Notes: generated from the letters alone by a model not told the origin. DNA of 64,000 bases from Trissonchulus latispiculum (GCA_030248195.1 JASAND010000480.1:21549-85548); one strand, 5' to 3'; shown: positions 47,474 to 59,690, counted from the stretch's first letter. Program-made: numbers and translations.

Positions 47474-48087
47474 ATATTACGCAAAGGGAGTCTAAATAGC
47501 CATCAATTTATGCTGTACTGGGCTTTTTCTAGGGGAAAAAACTGGGGGGTGGAGAAGTGGGGGGAACCCAACATGTGGGGGAGTCCATAGTAGCCTAAAA
47601 TTGCCAAAGTTGCAGTAAAAATAACCTGTTCTCTGTATCTACTGCTATAACCATGCTAAAAGGCTAAAACCTGCTCATAAATTTGATCAGTTTGAGTACC
47701 AAAATAGACGATTTCTTACCTAAAAATTCCGGCGAAGAGGGAAAATTTTTGAACAATTTGACCAAAAATCCTTAAACTTTGGCATTCTCTAGACACCTTT
47801 TAGTGAGTGGGAGGAAGCCCAAAAAGTGGTCCTGGGGCCGAGTGGAGGAAAGGTGGTGAGTGTGGGGAAACCCAAAAAGTTGGGGGCCCACTAAAAAAGT
47901 CCAACTGTATGTTACTTCTAAATACTAGAAGCCGCACTTTATTGACTGAACTGAAACTGAAACTGAAACTCCTCCTGAAATCAAAACTGAAACTGAAACT
48001 GAAACCGGTTACAATTCTAATTTCCAATAGGAGTCTATTTGGCATGTACAGCTCCAACAGTCTCCATAATCAGTTATATATATAACA
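47474..48087. other. Unassigned, with AAACTGAAACTG repeats
   Basis: A short run of GAAACTGAAACT words at about 47,950-48,005 and G-rich low-complexity DNA near 47,545. No gene. Confidence 0.4.
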
Positions 48088-48212
48088 TCATGTGTTCAGT
48101 TGGGCAATCACTGGAGATTCGTCCACGGTAGCGACAGCGAGAACAGCAGGAGCGAGTTCCGTAGTCGCAAGTGGAGTTTCAGGAGGAGGACTCGCCTTCC
48201 CAAGACTAGTCT
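48088..48212 (-). CDS. Probable last exon of the GPCR gene (cytoplasmic tail)
   Basis: A TGTTTCAG acceptor (AG at 48,214-48,213) opens two nucleotides and then 40 codons plus a stop: TSLGKASPPPETPLATTELA, then PAVLAVATVDESPVIAQLNT. The two leading nucleotides complete the codon left by a GTAAGG donor at 49,425 in the receptor exon (phase 1). A Pro/Thr/Ser-rich hydrophilic end fits a receptor tail. The link rests on splice-site form and matching phase, not on homology. Confidence 0.45.
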
Positions 48213-49072
48213 CTGAAACATAACATATCATATCATATCATTTATTAGCACAAGCATACATACATACGTAAAGGTTATGTAAACTTTAAACTGAGTTCTA
48301 GCGTAGTTGATGTCTTTATATTTCGTTTGTTTTGAGATTTCTTTTCAGATTCAGATTTGATTTGATTTGTAAAGTAAAGCTCTTTCCAACTCCCGCTGAA
48401 GTGTGACAAAAATCACTAGACAAAAGGGTCCCGTCACCTACCAGTGTTGTGTATGCGTGTCGTGTTATTTCCAATTTCAAATTTCAAATCAATTTCAAAA
48501 CTGATTTTTTTAACTATTAATAGAGCAAGGATTTAGTCAGAGGTTGGAGAAGATTATAAACACACCAAAGCAAGAACAATCTAGTTCAGCGTAATTGCAC
48601 GTGGTAATTTGTCAGTTTTTCAAGTTTTGTCTAAAAAGTTGGGAACTCGTAACCGGGACAACGAGTTTGTTTTCCTAGCCGCACACCGTTTGAATAACGG
48701 CGTTTAACACAAAATACTGAATTTACTAGAAAATACTGTATTTACTATTTCATGCTCAGTCGGTACTCCGGTTGCGGGTAGTGCTGCATTTTGAGGGAAG
48801 GGGGATGACACTGAATAATTGCCATAGCAATTACCCGATGTGTTCTACAAGATTATCCATTACGTTATTACGTTACTGGTCCTCACACACGTTTGTAAAA
48901 GGTAATGGTAAAGGGAACAATTTTCGAACAATTCTCCTACCCACGTCATAGTCTAGGAAGGGTGCCAGTGCTCGTCCCCGGTTCCATTGCCCTTGAGTCA
49001 GGAGTGCCACCTCAAATGATGGATTACTACAACCGTGGAGGAGAAGCCTGTTCCTCAAGACAAACACCTTTG

Positions 49073-49322
49073 TGTAAAATCTCGAGAAACATTAGACCAA
49101 GAGTCCATAATTATTTCCCTTATATTATAGAAGAAGGGTAAGCCACTAGAGGGCTTCTCTTCCTGGCATTGCGTAACGGTGCTCCGCCCACAGTACGCGA
49201 ATGTTCCCCCGTTTGGGGGGGGTCGACCAAACCGACAGCGCATACCCTCCCCTACGTTTGGTATATAATATAAGGGAAATCATTATGGACTCTTGATTAG
49301 ACGTAACTTGAAATCCTGTGAA
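49073..49322. mobile_element. Fold-back element inside the GPCR intron
   Basis: The left arm (about 49,073-49,133, including AAGAGTCCATAATTATTTCC and CTTATATTATA) is mirrored at about 49,262-49,322 (TATAATATAAG, GGAAATCATTATGGACTCTT). The loop is about 130 bp. Confidence 0.75.
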
Positions 49323-49425
49323 AGGAGGAGACTTGTAACCACCCCTCGCCACCCTCGCCACGGTCATTTGTCAAAAACCTTCGTCACCCTAGAAACGTTT
49401 CCTAATTAGGTTACTGTTTCCTTAC

Positions 49426-50194
49426 TCCTTGTGCTTCCTCCCCATGTGATGAGGGACTTGCTCCACAGGAGGCCGCGGATCTCAACTCTGAGGTCGCTGG
49501 AGGCCGCCAGGTAAACGATGGGGTCTGACCAAGCCAAGAGGACCTTCAGATTCTCCAGAATCATGAGCATCCTGAGTGGCGAGAGATGTTGGAGTCTTTT
49601 CCCGATCCAGAATACTCCCAGAACAATGTGAGTCACTCTGAGGGCGGCCAGAGCGCACATTTCCGCCGTGAGGAGCAGGTCCTTGCGTTTGACGGCTGCC
49701 ATCTTGTTTCTGCGTTTGATCCGGCAGTAGCGGACTTGGAGGGTCAGCCCAATGGCCGTGTAGCAGCCCACGACGGAGGAGATCAGTCCAACGGTCAGGA
49801 TCCAGTTTATGATGACCACCAGCTGTCTGACGTCGGCTGACGTGGAGGAGCGGCCCCAGTTGAGGCTGCAGACGTTGAAATAGAATGAGTTATTGCTGGA
49901 GCGGACTAGTAGACTGAATGCCAGGGTAATGGCTCCGGAGCCAAGGAGGAGTCGGGCCACGTTGTGCGGAGCGAAGCATCGGCTGAGGAGGGAAGGGCTC
50001 CTCTGGATGGCGAGGAGGCGCTGGACGGCGATGAGGGCCATGAGGAAGAGGGACTCGTAGGTCCAGAACTCGACGAGGGTCCGGAAGAGGGTGACTCGGG
50101 ACCAGAGCGAGTCCACGCCCGCGGTCAGCACCGGGCCCAGGTACAGGAGGTAGCCGCAGCACTGGGCCGCGTTGAGGACGCACTGGGCCGTCAT
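49426..50194 (-). CDS. Rhodopsin-class GPCR, transmembrane body
   Basis: From the Met at 50,194 the frame runs 262 codons to a stop at 49,406; a GTAAGG donor at 49,425-49,420 suggests splicing before it. Hydrophobic segments in order: TM2 (AQCVLNAAQCCGYLLYLG), TM3 with AVQRLLAI where DRY normally stands, TM4, TM5 (NWILTVGLISSVVGCYTAIG), a basic loop (RYCRIKRRNK), TM6, and TM7 with SDPIVYLAAS, a variant of NPxxY. A Cys in FNVCSLNW lies in extracellular loop 2, but no partner Cys is seen at the start of TM3. It would act at the plasma membrane through G proteins. Ligand unknown; orphan. Confidence 0.75.
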
Positions 50195-50246
50195 GAGACA
50201 CCGGGTGCCACAGTGTACTGAGGACAGCGACTGCAGCCGGCGCCTA

Positions 50247-50367
50247 CCAGACTGTTGAGGAGACCACCCAGGAGACCCACTGTGCTCAAGTAGAGCCCGG
50301 TTCCTCGGGTCTCCTCCACCGCACAGTCCACTGTAGTCCCTCCTGCAATGTTTCCGGTCTCATTCAT
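50247..50367 (-). CDS. Probable GPCR N-terminus and start of TM1, frame offset
   Basis: ATG at 50,367 opens MNETGNIAGGTTVDCAVEET, an N-glycosylation-like N-terminus, then YLSTVGLLGGLLNSL, a TM1 with the conserved Asn. The next exon's frame is offset by two bases. A GT at 50,247 and an AG at 50,231 would fix the frame, but 17 nt is too short for a normal intron. A frameshift (mutation or assembly error), or a different first exon, is more likely. Confidence 0.5.
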
Positions 50368-50399
50368 TAGTTAGAAATGCTTAGACTGAACTAGGACTT

Positions 50400-51115
50400 A
50401 GTCAGTCGCTTCTGATACAGGATTCTTTAGGTGTGAAACTTGGAGAGAGGTCTGGTCCAGTCCAGGTTCAGGTGGGAGTGGGACTTGTTGAGCTGCAAGA
50501 CAATGCTAACTCCTTGCAAATGAGGCCATTCAGTTGCAGCATTGAACCTACTCAAATGAAGCCCTGAATCGGAAAGTTGTCAAGCCCTTAATTTGAAAAT
50601 TGAACTTCTATATCTGATGACCCTCAGTGCAGCAAGTCATTAATGCTTGCTCTGTTATTCTACTCAATGTGCATCAAGTTTATTAATTGCTTTTACGCAC
50701 AATTAGCTTACTCACAATCCATAGAGTGACTAATAGCAAGAATAGTGAAGAATCAAAACCCTGTGTGAAGGCACAAGATTGTTTCAGGAATTTTAAAGTT
50801 GTTGGAAAACTTGTGACAAAAGTGTGATCAATTTTTAGATACTGTTCTTCTCATATCCGCTCCTCGTTTCCCTGTTGTGGAGATAGTGCGAGCATAAGGA
50901 CAGACAAGGCAATAAATAATAAGTCTTTATTTAAATTAGTAGAAATTTATAACACCTGATAAAATCATTTTCCTGCACCGGGTGAAAAGAGGTAAACAGT
51001 TTATTTTAACTCGCTTGTAGGGTTAAACGAGTTAAAAGTAGGCAGACAGCGAGATTAGATCTACTCTTAGGTCGGATTAATTGTCCTAGCCTATTGTTGG
51101 TCTAACCTAACCCAG
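50400..51115. other. Unassigned upstream of the GPCR
   Basis: May contain the promoter of the minus-strand receptor gene. No TATA box or start signature could be assigned. Confidence 0.35.
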
Positions 51116-51120
51116 ACTGG

Positions 51121-51262
51121 AGTTGTGACGCGGGCCGGTGGCGGGCCGCGGGCTCGGGCCGGAAAGGCCCGGCCCAGGCCCGGCCCGGATTTTTCGGCGA
51201 AGACCCGTCCCGCGGCCCGGCCCGCAAGATTACAAACAGGGGGCCCGCCACCGCCGTCCGGT
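51121..51262. repeat. GC-rich GGGCCGG word block
   Basis: Dense GCGGGCC/GGCCCGC words in both orientations, like the interiors of the GC-rich hAT-type MITEs. Ends are not resolved. Confidence 0.45.
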
Positions 51263-52138
51263 TTTTTACACGGCAAATAGCAATTTTTCAATAAATTTCG
51301 GTGCAATTTCAAGTCTACAATCAAAATTTCATTTACGGATTTTCAATGGCTTTGTTTTAAGATGATATTACACATAATGGAAGTTAGAATTGAGCTGCGG
51401 TATCTGTGTGTTTAAGGGTGTTATATGGTGGCTACTTATCGGATATAATCCATTTTAAGTTACGTCTATGAGAAAGGTGTAGAAGCTTTTTGTATGTGAA
51501 CAGTTGTCGCAAAACAGTTGGAATGAAAACATTCGCTTTTATAATTAGGTTTGATGGTATTGGTATTGATGTACATTGTACGGGGGCATCGTTCGCAGTT
51601 TAAGACGCAGTGCTCTTGCTTGCGATTGTAATCGCTAATTTGAAACTTAACCAACATCCAAAACCTTGTTAGACAAACTAAATGAGATTTGGTTCAGTTG
51701 ATTCCCTGCTATTGGTCATGTAAATTAGACCTTTATGTTAAAATCAAGCACGTGGACAAACTTAACACAACAAACATTTAGTTTGAGGAAGTGAAAAGCT
51801 TCAAAAAAAGTAGGACAGAATCTTTGAAAAATAATGGAATCGGAATTGTACAAAGATTAAGAGTGGATTAGGAGCGATAGCTTGGATTTGTATATGGATA
51901 ATGTGTGGAATTCTGCATAACAATGTAATATCAAGAGTACATAATTGCATTGTGGATAACATTGTTGTGACTATGTTTGTTTAATTTTTCTGTTTGTTTG
52001 TTTGTTTGTTTGTTTGTTACATTCTATCCTTATCGATCTGTTGCTTTTGACTGTTGAATTGTTGTGATCCATGCTGGTATATTTGCATGTGTTCACATTG
52101 GCTGTTACGTAAACATGTCTATTGAGCCAATAAATGCA
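51263..52138. other. Possible 3' part of a (TTG)-tailed repeat
   Basis: AATAAA at 52,129-52,134 is followed within 5 bp by the TTG array. This is how some non-LTR retrotransposons end, but no reverse transcriptase was recognised upstream. Confidence 0.35.
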
Positions 52139-52552
<414 letters not shown>

Positions 52553-52850
52553 AATTGCTGAATTTTCCACGATTTAAAAAATTCTTGAACTTCTGGGGGC
52601 CCCGCCCCCAGACCCCCCGTTTTCCACATTATCTTTGTTACCCTTGTAACTTGTCTTCTTTATTGCCACCATTCCTTGTATTTATTCCATATTTTACTGC
52701 ACGTTTTCAGTTCGTAATTTATTATATATACGTATACATCACCATTTTAATTATTTAATCTTTTCAAAAGTTTGCATGACGGATTTTTTTCCAATTTCAA
52801 AAATTCTTCAACTTCTGGGGGTTCTGCCCCCCTGACCCCTCGTGTGCTTG
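52553..52850. repeat. Repeat tail R4 (AATTGCTGAATTTTC)
   Basis: AATTGCTGAATTTTCCACGA and AAATTCTTGAACTTCTGGGG directly follow the TTG array. A second partial copy of the end (TTCAAAAATTCTTCAACTTC) is near 52,795, and a third copy is at 62,861-62,910. Confidence 0.65.
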
Positions 52851-52929
52851 TTGGGTCAATTCTCCATGCTTAGCTTCGCTCACGGGATATAGATGTTTCC
52901 CAATTGGCAAGTGAACTAATCTTTCCATA

Positions 52930-52932
<3 letters not shown>

Positions 52933-53021
<89 letters not shown>

Positions 53022-53022
53022 T
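52933..53022. repeat. (TA)n array
   Basis: About 40 TA units with one G interruption near 53,006. Confidence 0.9.
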
Positions 53023-53157
53023 TACATGTAAAAATATTGTGTTCCTGGAAAAAGAAAATTTTTACCTTCCCCGCGGAAAATGTTGGTTGGTTGAAAAAAA
53101 TATATGTATATAATTGTACTCAACGCCTTCAGTTTATTTTATGACTATATGTATATA

Positions 53158-53936
53158 TTATTAACTACCGGCTGACTGTCCGGTATCAAACCGATAGTTA
53201 GGAGGCGAATCGATGCAGGTAAAAACCTATAGGGTGCAACGCTCTACAAAACTAGACCCCTTGTTAAATACTCGCTACGCGAAGTGTGTTTCACTATTCT
53301 TTCGAATGATTTCTTTATCACTACTGTGTAGAAACCTCGGTTTTGACCCTTTCGTTAATTAGCCAAATTAATCAATTAGTCAGTTGATGTGTAACTTTCA
53401 TTGCGTACGGTCGGCCTGCGGGCATTGTATACTTATATGGTATTAACTGTGCTGCTATTATTGGTATTCCTCCAGTAAATTAGTAAGTTCTTGACAGTAA
53501 ATTGATAATGCCTTTTACGGTTTATTAGGGTAGGCTTTAGTTAGTTAGTTAGGGGTCTATTTTTGCGACGGTTGCACCCTTCGAGTTTACCTGCAATTGA
53601 TTAGCCTCCTTAATCGCCGGTAAATACCGGACAGTTTGCCGGTGGTTAATAGCCGTTTGCTAATGGCCTACCCTAATAGAAATGCAAAGGCATCATTGTT
53701 TACTGGAAGACTTACAATTTACTGGATGAGATGGCAAATCATACCACAAAGCATAATCGTATAAGTAACATTATGCCCGCAGGCGACTGCACTCTGACAA
53801 AGATATACACCAACTGATTGCATAAGACAAAGCACTGTCTAGACAGGTCTGATGACTCATCATGCGAAACTGATGGTTCACACACAACAGTAAGAAAGCT
53901 TAAGTGAAATACACTTCGAATAGCGCGATATCGAGA
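53158..53936. mobile_element. Composite palindromic element, full copy
   Basis: TATTAACTACCGGC and CCTGACTGTCCGG-like DNA at the left (53,158) returns in inverse form by 53,651 (CCGGACAGTTTGCCGGTGG). A second inverted pair, about 53,268-53,535 and 53,669-53,936, shares GCCTACCCTAATA, ATGCCCGCAGGC and ACACTTCG blocks. A collapsed copy is at 60,343. No coding region. Confidence 0.75.
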
Positions 53937-54300
53937 GTGGTTGGGTAGTGACGGTTAGGTTCGAATTAGTACTTTTGGGTTTTTGGGTCAAGTTCATTTG
54001 TTGCACTGTCGGCTTCTGCCAGGATTTTGGTTTTGTTTTGTACGTTTTTGGTAAAATTTATGCTTTGGTTAAAATTAATGTTTTGTGGTAATCTTGTCGT
54101 CAAGTTTTGCTCGAAACTTAATAAATCGTTGTAATCGTTTCGTCGGCAGGATCCTCCGTTTCTCCAACATCGCACACCACCGGTATTCACCTGTAGTCGT
54201 CTTATCCTAATAGTCAAAAGTCAGTCAACAGCATTTTACTAAGATTCGTTTAGTCAAACTTCACACCATGATAACAAAAAGAACTTCAAGTAGTAAACCA
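53937..54300. other. Unassigned
   Basis: No repeat or coding motif is recognised. Confidence 0.35.
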
Positions 54301-56797
54301 AGTGACTCTGGTAAGCCACAGAAAACTTTCAGAAAAAGAGATAAGAAAAGTGGTAGCAAAAGATAATTCAGAGATATAGGCTAAGAACGAAAACATAGGG
54401 GATTATACTTCAATATTACAACAAAGTTGATAGCATTTTACAGCGAAGTAGTATTTCAGTTTAGAGAATTAGAAGAAAAGAATGTAATCGAAAGAAATAA
54501 TCGAACACGGGAACCCAACATGAAAAATAGTACCCTATAGCCACGATGAATGAATAACCATAACAATCACACTAAATCCCACGAACACACACAAAATCAC
54601 TTACACTTACAAATACAGTTACATAGGCCTAGCAATGCAATTAATAACTGACTTTACAAACGCTAAATACTACATTCTATGGCTGTACAGCAGTTCAAAA
54701 TAATTAAATACAACAAAGTTATCGCATACAACAAAGCAAAAGATTAATATACGACACTTACAACATACTATTAAATGGATTTTACCCGTGGCATTAAACT
54801 GTACATTTTACAAGATAACATATAGCTTTAAGCTAACAGTTCAAAAATCAATATAGAACACAAAGAATACAAAAAATATAAGAGACAATGCTCAGGAATA
54901 ACAGAAATATAGAGAAGGAGCAGAAACTACCATGTACAGTGCTTTCCGTCCTAACTCAACTCTTGGGCCTAACTTAATCATCGGAAAGTACGCAAGTAAA
55001 CGGTAGTTTAACGAAAACAATAGAGAAAACTAGAAAACACCAAAATAATTTCACAAAAATCCTAAATTAAATCAAACCTAACTCAAAAGCGAAAATAAAT
55101 CAATTTTCTCTGCGCGAAAAATAAAAAATTTTCAAAATCCCTAACTCAACACAAAATAACAAACAGCTATCTATCTAATATTCACACTATCTAGTAGCTA
55201 TGCTATGCTATCCCCCGGCGAGAAGAATGAGTGCCTACGAATTCCAACAAACAAAACAAATATCCCGAGAAAAACCAAATGATTAAGAAAATACTAATAC
55301 AGAAAAATCACAACAGAAAGTCACAAAAAAGAAAACATAGCTAAACAAAATATAAACGGAATGACAGAAAAGAGAAAACATTACACTACAAGAAAAATTA
55401 AAGACAAAGTATTAATGACAAAAATTAAAGTACATTTATAGACTAACAAAAAGACTAAATTCAAAAGTTCAAAAGTTCTTTGTAATGGCAGATATAGAAG
55501 GTATTGATTATGGCTTATCATCCGGTAGGCACATTGAGCATTGAGCACCGTATTGAGCACTGAGAGAGCTGTAAAGCTGAAAAAGAAAGGGGATTAGACA
55601 AACATAAACACCCTAAAAATTTCAAAAATTGAGATTCCTTAGAGATTAAACGAATAGCAAAAGTGAAAAGGATAGAAAGATAGTAAAGAGAAAGATAAGA
55701 AAGTTGTCAAAGGGTTTACAGATCATGTTTTCACAAAATGACTAAAGCTTCAAAGTTAAAAGTTAAAAAAGAGATTCTACTAAGTACAAAACACATAATT
55801 AACCCAGTATACCATGTTTCTCCGAGCTTTTAAGTCTAAGTTCAGGATAGAAAGTGAAAAGAAATGTACACCGATAAGAGCAGCAATACATCCATGGCAA
55901 ATCAGCTGAATTTTAAATGTGTAAGATAAAGATTAAAGATAAGAAACTACAACTAGATACGAAACGACTAAATAGCAAAAATATAAAGCAAATAACTAAC
56001 TTAATCTGTACACAAAACAACAAAAACAAAAATTAACTATGTACCTAAATATAAAATACCACACCAAAATACCAAATACCCTAAATACCAAACAATATAA
56101 GCTCCAATTAACACCAATGCCCGACAAAATAAAGAATACAAGGAAATCAATGAAGCTGTCCTAACTAACCTAGCTACTAAGTCCTGGCATCCACATTTTA
56201 CGGTCTTTCTTTTAATTATTATAAACTTCGTTTGCCTGTTTTAGATGCCTTTTATGTTTTGCACTTTTACAGCTTTCAGGATATGGGCTAAGCTGTCACA
56301 GATATTATTACTGAGATTCACAAAGCAACAATAAAGAAAATACAAAAATGAAGTTGATAATGTATAGAATGCCTTTGATTAATGCAACAAAATACCAGTT
56401 AACGAACAAAAGAAAAATACTGAATACTGATACTACAGCTGAGCAAGCTAAACTCTACTTAGAGATTCTCCAAAGTAAACGTAGTATATGAGGCATTTTA
56501 ATTATTGAACGTAGTATATAGGCCTCTTTAAGCATATAGCTTCAACAACAACAACAAAACAACTACGTATCCTCAAAATAATTGCTTGCTTTTCAAAATA
56601 GAATAAATCCGTAATTAATTCCAGCAAAGTAAACAACAAAACGTAGCTTTAGTAAAAATAATAACACGTTAGCTTTCAAAATTCCGATTAATATATGACT
56701 GAAAAAAACTACTGAAAATACGAAAAGCAGTAATAACGTAGCAGAAAAGTAGTAACTTGCAAAAAGAAAAACTGGAAAAACAGAAAAATATAACGTA
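54301..56797. other. 2.5-kb A-rich, gene-free stretch with strand skew
   Basis: The plus strand is visibly rich in A and poor in G and T over the whole stretch (many ACAAAA, AAAGAAAA and ACTAAAT runs) without being a simple repeat. No frame or element ends were seen. The skew could reflect a T-rich intron or untranslated RNA on the minus strand, or an old retroelement. Confidence 0.5.
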
Positions 56798-56805
56798 ACC
56801 TGACT

Positions 56806-57774
56806 AGTGTTGTGCATTGGCCGGTGCGGCCAATGGCTGGCCAATGGCCGGCCGTTGGCCGGCCAAGCCATTGGCCGTTGGCCGTGAAAATTTCGGCCAG
56901 TTGGCTTGGCCGGCCATTGGCCGTTGGCCGGCCAACGGCCAATGGCCAACGGCCAATTGGCTGGCCGTTGGCCGTTGGCCGATGGCCGGCCAGTGGCCGT
57001 TGGCCAGACCACGGCCAACGGCCAACTGGCTGGCCGTTGGCCGTTGGCTGGCCAATGGCCGAGTGCTGGCCAAGTTCAAATTTACTGATCCTGTGAGTTA
57101 ACTGTGTTGAAAAATTTAATTTTGCTGCATAATATCGTAAACATGTTGCTTATAAACGTTACACTAGATACAGTACTCCAGATTTTCACTTTGATGTTGA
57201 CAATTTTTATCGTTATTAGCGTTATTTTACAATTAAAATTGCTAATTGCATGCAAATTTTAAGTGTGCTAACAACGTAGTTTTTAAATTTGTCTGGCAGT
57301 GAACGTCCCATCACTTTATTGCGGTCCTCCAGCAAAATTAAACAGAGTTATCGCGGGTTGGAGCTAAATGTTTGGAAAACTATTTATTTTACAAATATTG
57401 TAAATTGTAAATTGTACTATTAAAATAAAGTTTAATTAAGTTGACGCCCAATTAAGCACGGTAGACGAATAAACATAGTAAATTCCAGCTCGTCAACGTT
57501 GACAAATAGCTAAAGAACGGCCAATAGCTTACGGCCTAGAAGCAGCCAACAGCCAACCAGTTGGCCGTTGGCCAATGGCCGTTGGCCGGCCAACGGCCAT
57601 TGGCCGGCGATCGGCCAACGGCCAGCCAATTGGCCGTTGGCCATTGGCCGTTGGCCGGCCAACGGCCAATGGCCGGACAACGGCCAACGGCCAATTGCCC
57701 GGCCAACTTCAAACTCCGGCCAAGCCAAGCCAAGCCAAGCCAACCATGGAAATTTTCGGCCAATCCCAACACTA
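56806..57774. mobile_element. hAT element with GGCCGTTGGCC words, duplication AACCTGAC
   Basis: TAGTGTTG starts at 56,806 and CAACACTA ends at 57,774. AACCTGAC is duplicated exactly at 56,798-56,805 and 57,775-57,782. Both ends (about 56,818-57,075 and 57,515-57,730) consist almost wholly of GGCCAATGGCC, GGCCGTTGGCC and GGCCGGCC words in alternating orientation. The centre is AT-rich and non-coding. Frames reading GQRPMANGQ-like repeats are artefacts of the words. Confidence 0.9.
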
Positions 57775-57782
57775 AACCTGAC

Positions 57783-58130
57783 TACCGTACACGACAGACA
57801 CTAATTGTAGTGAGCTACAGTCAGTCCATTATGGGGTAGTCGCGCACCAACCAGAAGTTAAACATACAGGTTGTGCGTTGGTATGATATAAAAATTCCCA
57901 GTGGCCAATTTATTACGTTAATACGTATTTCCAGTATATACGTATATCTGAAATTACAATCCAATTGCCGAAAATGGTAATGACAAAGCTTGTGTTTGAG
58001 GAAAAATAAGCAAATCAGACTAATCTACATCATGTATATCATCCATACGCGTATAACTACGCTCCTTCAGCTTTTCATAAGTGCTGTCTTCATATTTTCA
58101 GCACTATATTTTGCCCATTTCTTCACCAAA
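57783..58130. other. Unassigned
   Basis: Nothing recognised; lies downstream of the minus-strand locus at 58,131. Confidence 0.35.
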
Positions 58131-58949
58131 TTATAAATCCAAATTACATCCATTATTACTGGCCGTAGATACAATAGTTCCCATAAAAGCTGAAGTAGTG
58201 TTGACGGAGCCACTATTCATTTGAGCTTTGTTAGATTCCATACCATTCGAATTATCCTTTGGCTTTTGGCCAAAATCTTCATTTGATGGCAATACGTAGA
58301 CTTCTACCGTCAAATATCTACCAGGAAAATCCGGATCAGGAATACGTATCCATTTAGTCTTCAAATCTTCTCCTTTGGAGCATTCATTTGAACAGTCATT
58401 TCCACCTATTGATTCATCTTTGCATAAGAATGAATTCAAGCGTCTGTCATAATATGAGGGTCCATCATTATTTCCAAAATAATCTGCAGTAGGCTCATAG
58501 TGATCCAAATCATTCGCAACAGTAGGTGTATCATTGAGATCAACACATCCTGAAGAAACCACTTCATAGCTCTTGCTCAGCTGAACGGGCTCCTCTGTAC
58601 TGTGAGCCGAAATTGACGAAGTCGAAGTACTAGACTTTGAAAAAGAAAAACCACGGCCACGGCATTTTCTAGCCAGGTTATATGCCTGCTTAGAACTGCA
58701 ATAGGGCTTATCAAAATTAGCCGCAGAAAATCCGGTAAAACAAGTCACTTTTTGCTTAGGGTAGTATAACCTGTTTTGGGGGGTCAAAAACGCAGATTTT
58801 CCAAAATTTCGATGGAAAACCCCGAAATTCGAGGGACAAAAAGGTGAAATTCTGTTTGAGCGCATCGCACTTGACCTAAAACTACCGTTCGTTTGGCTCT
58901 GAGAGCAAAAAGTTGCAAATCGACCCAAAAAGTTTTGAGATTTGGGCAC
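58131..58949 (-). CDS. Unrecognised protein, possibly the C-terminal part of a retroelement-like locus
   Basis: A frame of 272 codons. Its second half looks most protein-like: it is acidic and Ser/Asn-rich, with KWIRIPDPDFPGRYLTVEVY followed by VLPSNEDFG and a hydrophilic tail. The first half contains SQSQTNGSFRSSAM, which recurs as SQSQTNTTVRSSPM in a frame at 59,003-59,248, so the DNA is internally repeated. No family is recognised. It could be an exon preceded by the zinc-knuckle region upstream, or a cellular gene. Confidence 0.4.
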   Translation of the reverse strand: MPKSQNFLGRFATFCSQSQTNGSFRSSAMRSNRISPFCPSNFGVFHRNFGKSAFLTPQNRLYYPKQKVTCFTGFSAANFDKPYCSSKQAYNLARKCRGRGFSFSKSSTSTSSISAHSTEEPVQLSKSYEVVSSGCVDLNDTPTVANDLDHYEPTADYFGNNDGPSYYDRRLNSFLCKDESIGGNDCSNECSKGEDLKTKWIRIPDPDFPGRYLTVEVYVLPSNEDFGQKPKDNSNGMESNKAQMNSGSVNTTSAFMGTIVSTASNNGCNLDL

Positions 58950-59081
58950 ACTAACACTATTTCCGCATGGAAAAAGTTTCAGCCAATAGAAAATCTTGGC
59001 GACTAAAATCGAGGGAGTAAATATCGGTCATAGTAGCAGTTCATAGGACTACTCCTCACTGTCGTATTCGTTTGACTCTGG

Positions 59082-59690
59082 CTAGGCGTTAAAAATTTTT
59101 CGCCTGAAAAATCTGCGACATACCTCAAAGGGTTGAAAATGGCCATTTTTGAACGGATTTTGCGGCCTAGAAAAACAAGTTTGAGGGTTGAAACAAAAAG
59201 AAACGTTGTTTCCAGTGTAGTTTGCATTGGGGCAACTACGTAGAACATTGGATTCGCGCCAGAATGAAAAACTTGAATTTCGACGAAAAGTTGAAAATGA
59301 AAAAGTTGAAAATCTAGGGTATTGAGACCAAGTCAAATTATCCTTTGTTGGGATTTTGTTTAATTCACGTCTCAAAGAGCTTGGATTCTTGTTAGGAAAA
59401 CTGAAAAAACCACACGAAAAACATCGGGAAGGTGGTGGTATGCGTAGACTTAGCAAACTCGGATGAGAAAAACCACTTCTTATGCTATGTACGTAGGTCG
59501 GAAAAACTGAAAAATTCGAAGAAAAACTTGTAGCCCTCTGTGATAACGGAAAACGACCATGCTGTGGGCCTCTTAAAATATCGCACGTTTGAGCCCTCAA
59601 AGGATTTTGGCATACAAAATCATTCATACGTAATGGGCAATTTGCCACTAAATGTCCAACTTTGTGGCATAAAAATCACCTACGAAACTG
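59082..59690 (-). pseudogene. Decayed zinc-knuckle (CCHC) frame, gag-like
   Basis: A minus-strand frame of 188 codons opens near 59,648 with VANCPLRMND. Read upstream in the same frame, FLCHKVGH precedes it, giving the C-x(4)-H-x(4)-C part of a CCHC knuckle. The codon where the first Cys is expected is TGA (about 59,676-59,678). CCHC knuckles bind nucleic acid and are common in retroelement Gag-like proteins and some cellular RNA-binding proteins. The rest is Ser/Phe/Arg-rich with no recognised domain. Confidence 0.4.

Noticed and set aside
53845..53890. Hammerhead ribozyme (CTGATGA ... CGAAAC), also at 60,625-60,665
   Set aside because: CTGATGA is part of the palindrome TGATGACTCATCA; the expected stem II closing pair is C-C and stem I does not pair.
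56593..57839. GQRPMANGQ-type repetitive proteins in several frames
   Set aside because: All six frames are open because the GGCC-rich words lack stops; they lie wholly inside a hAT element.
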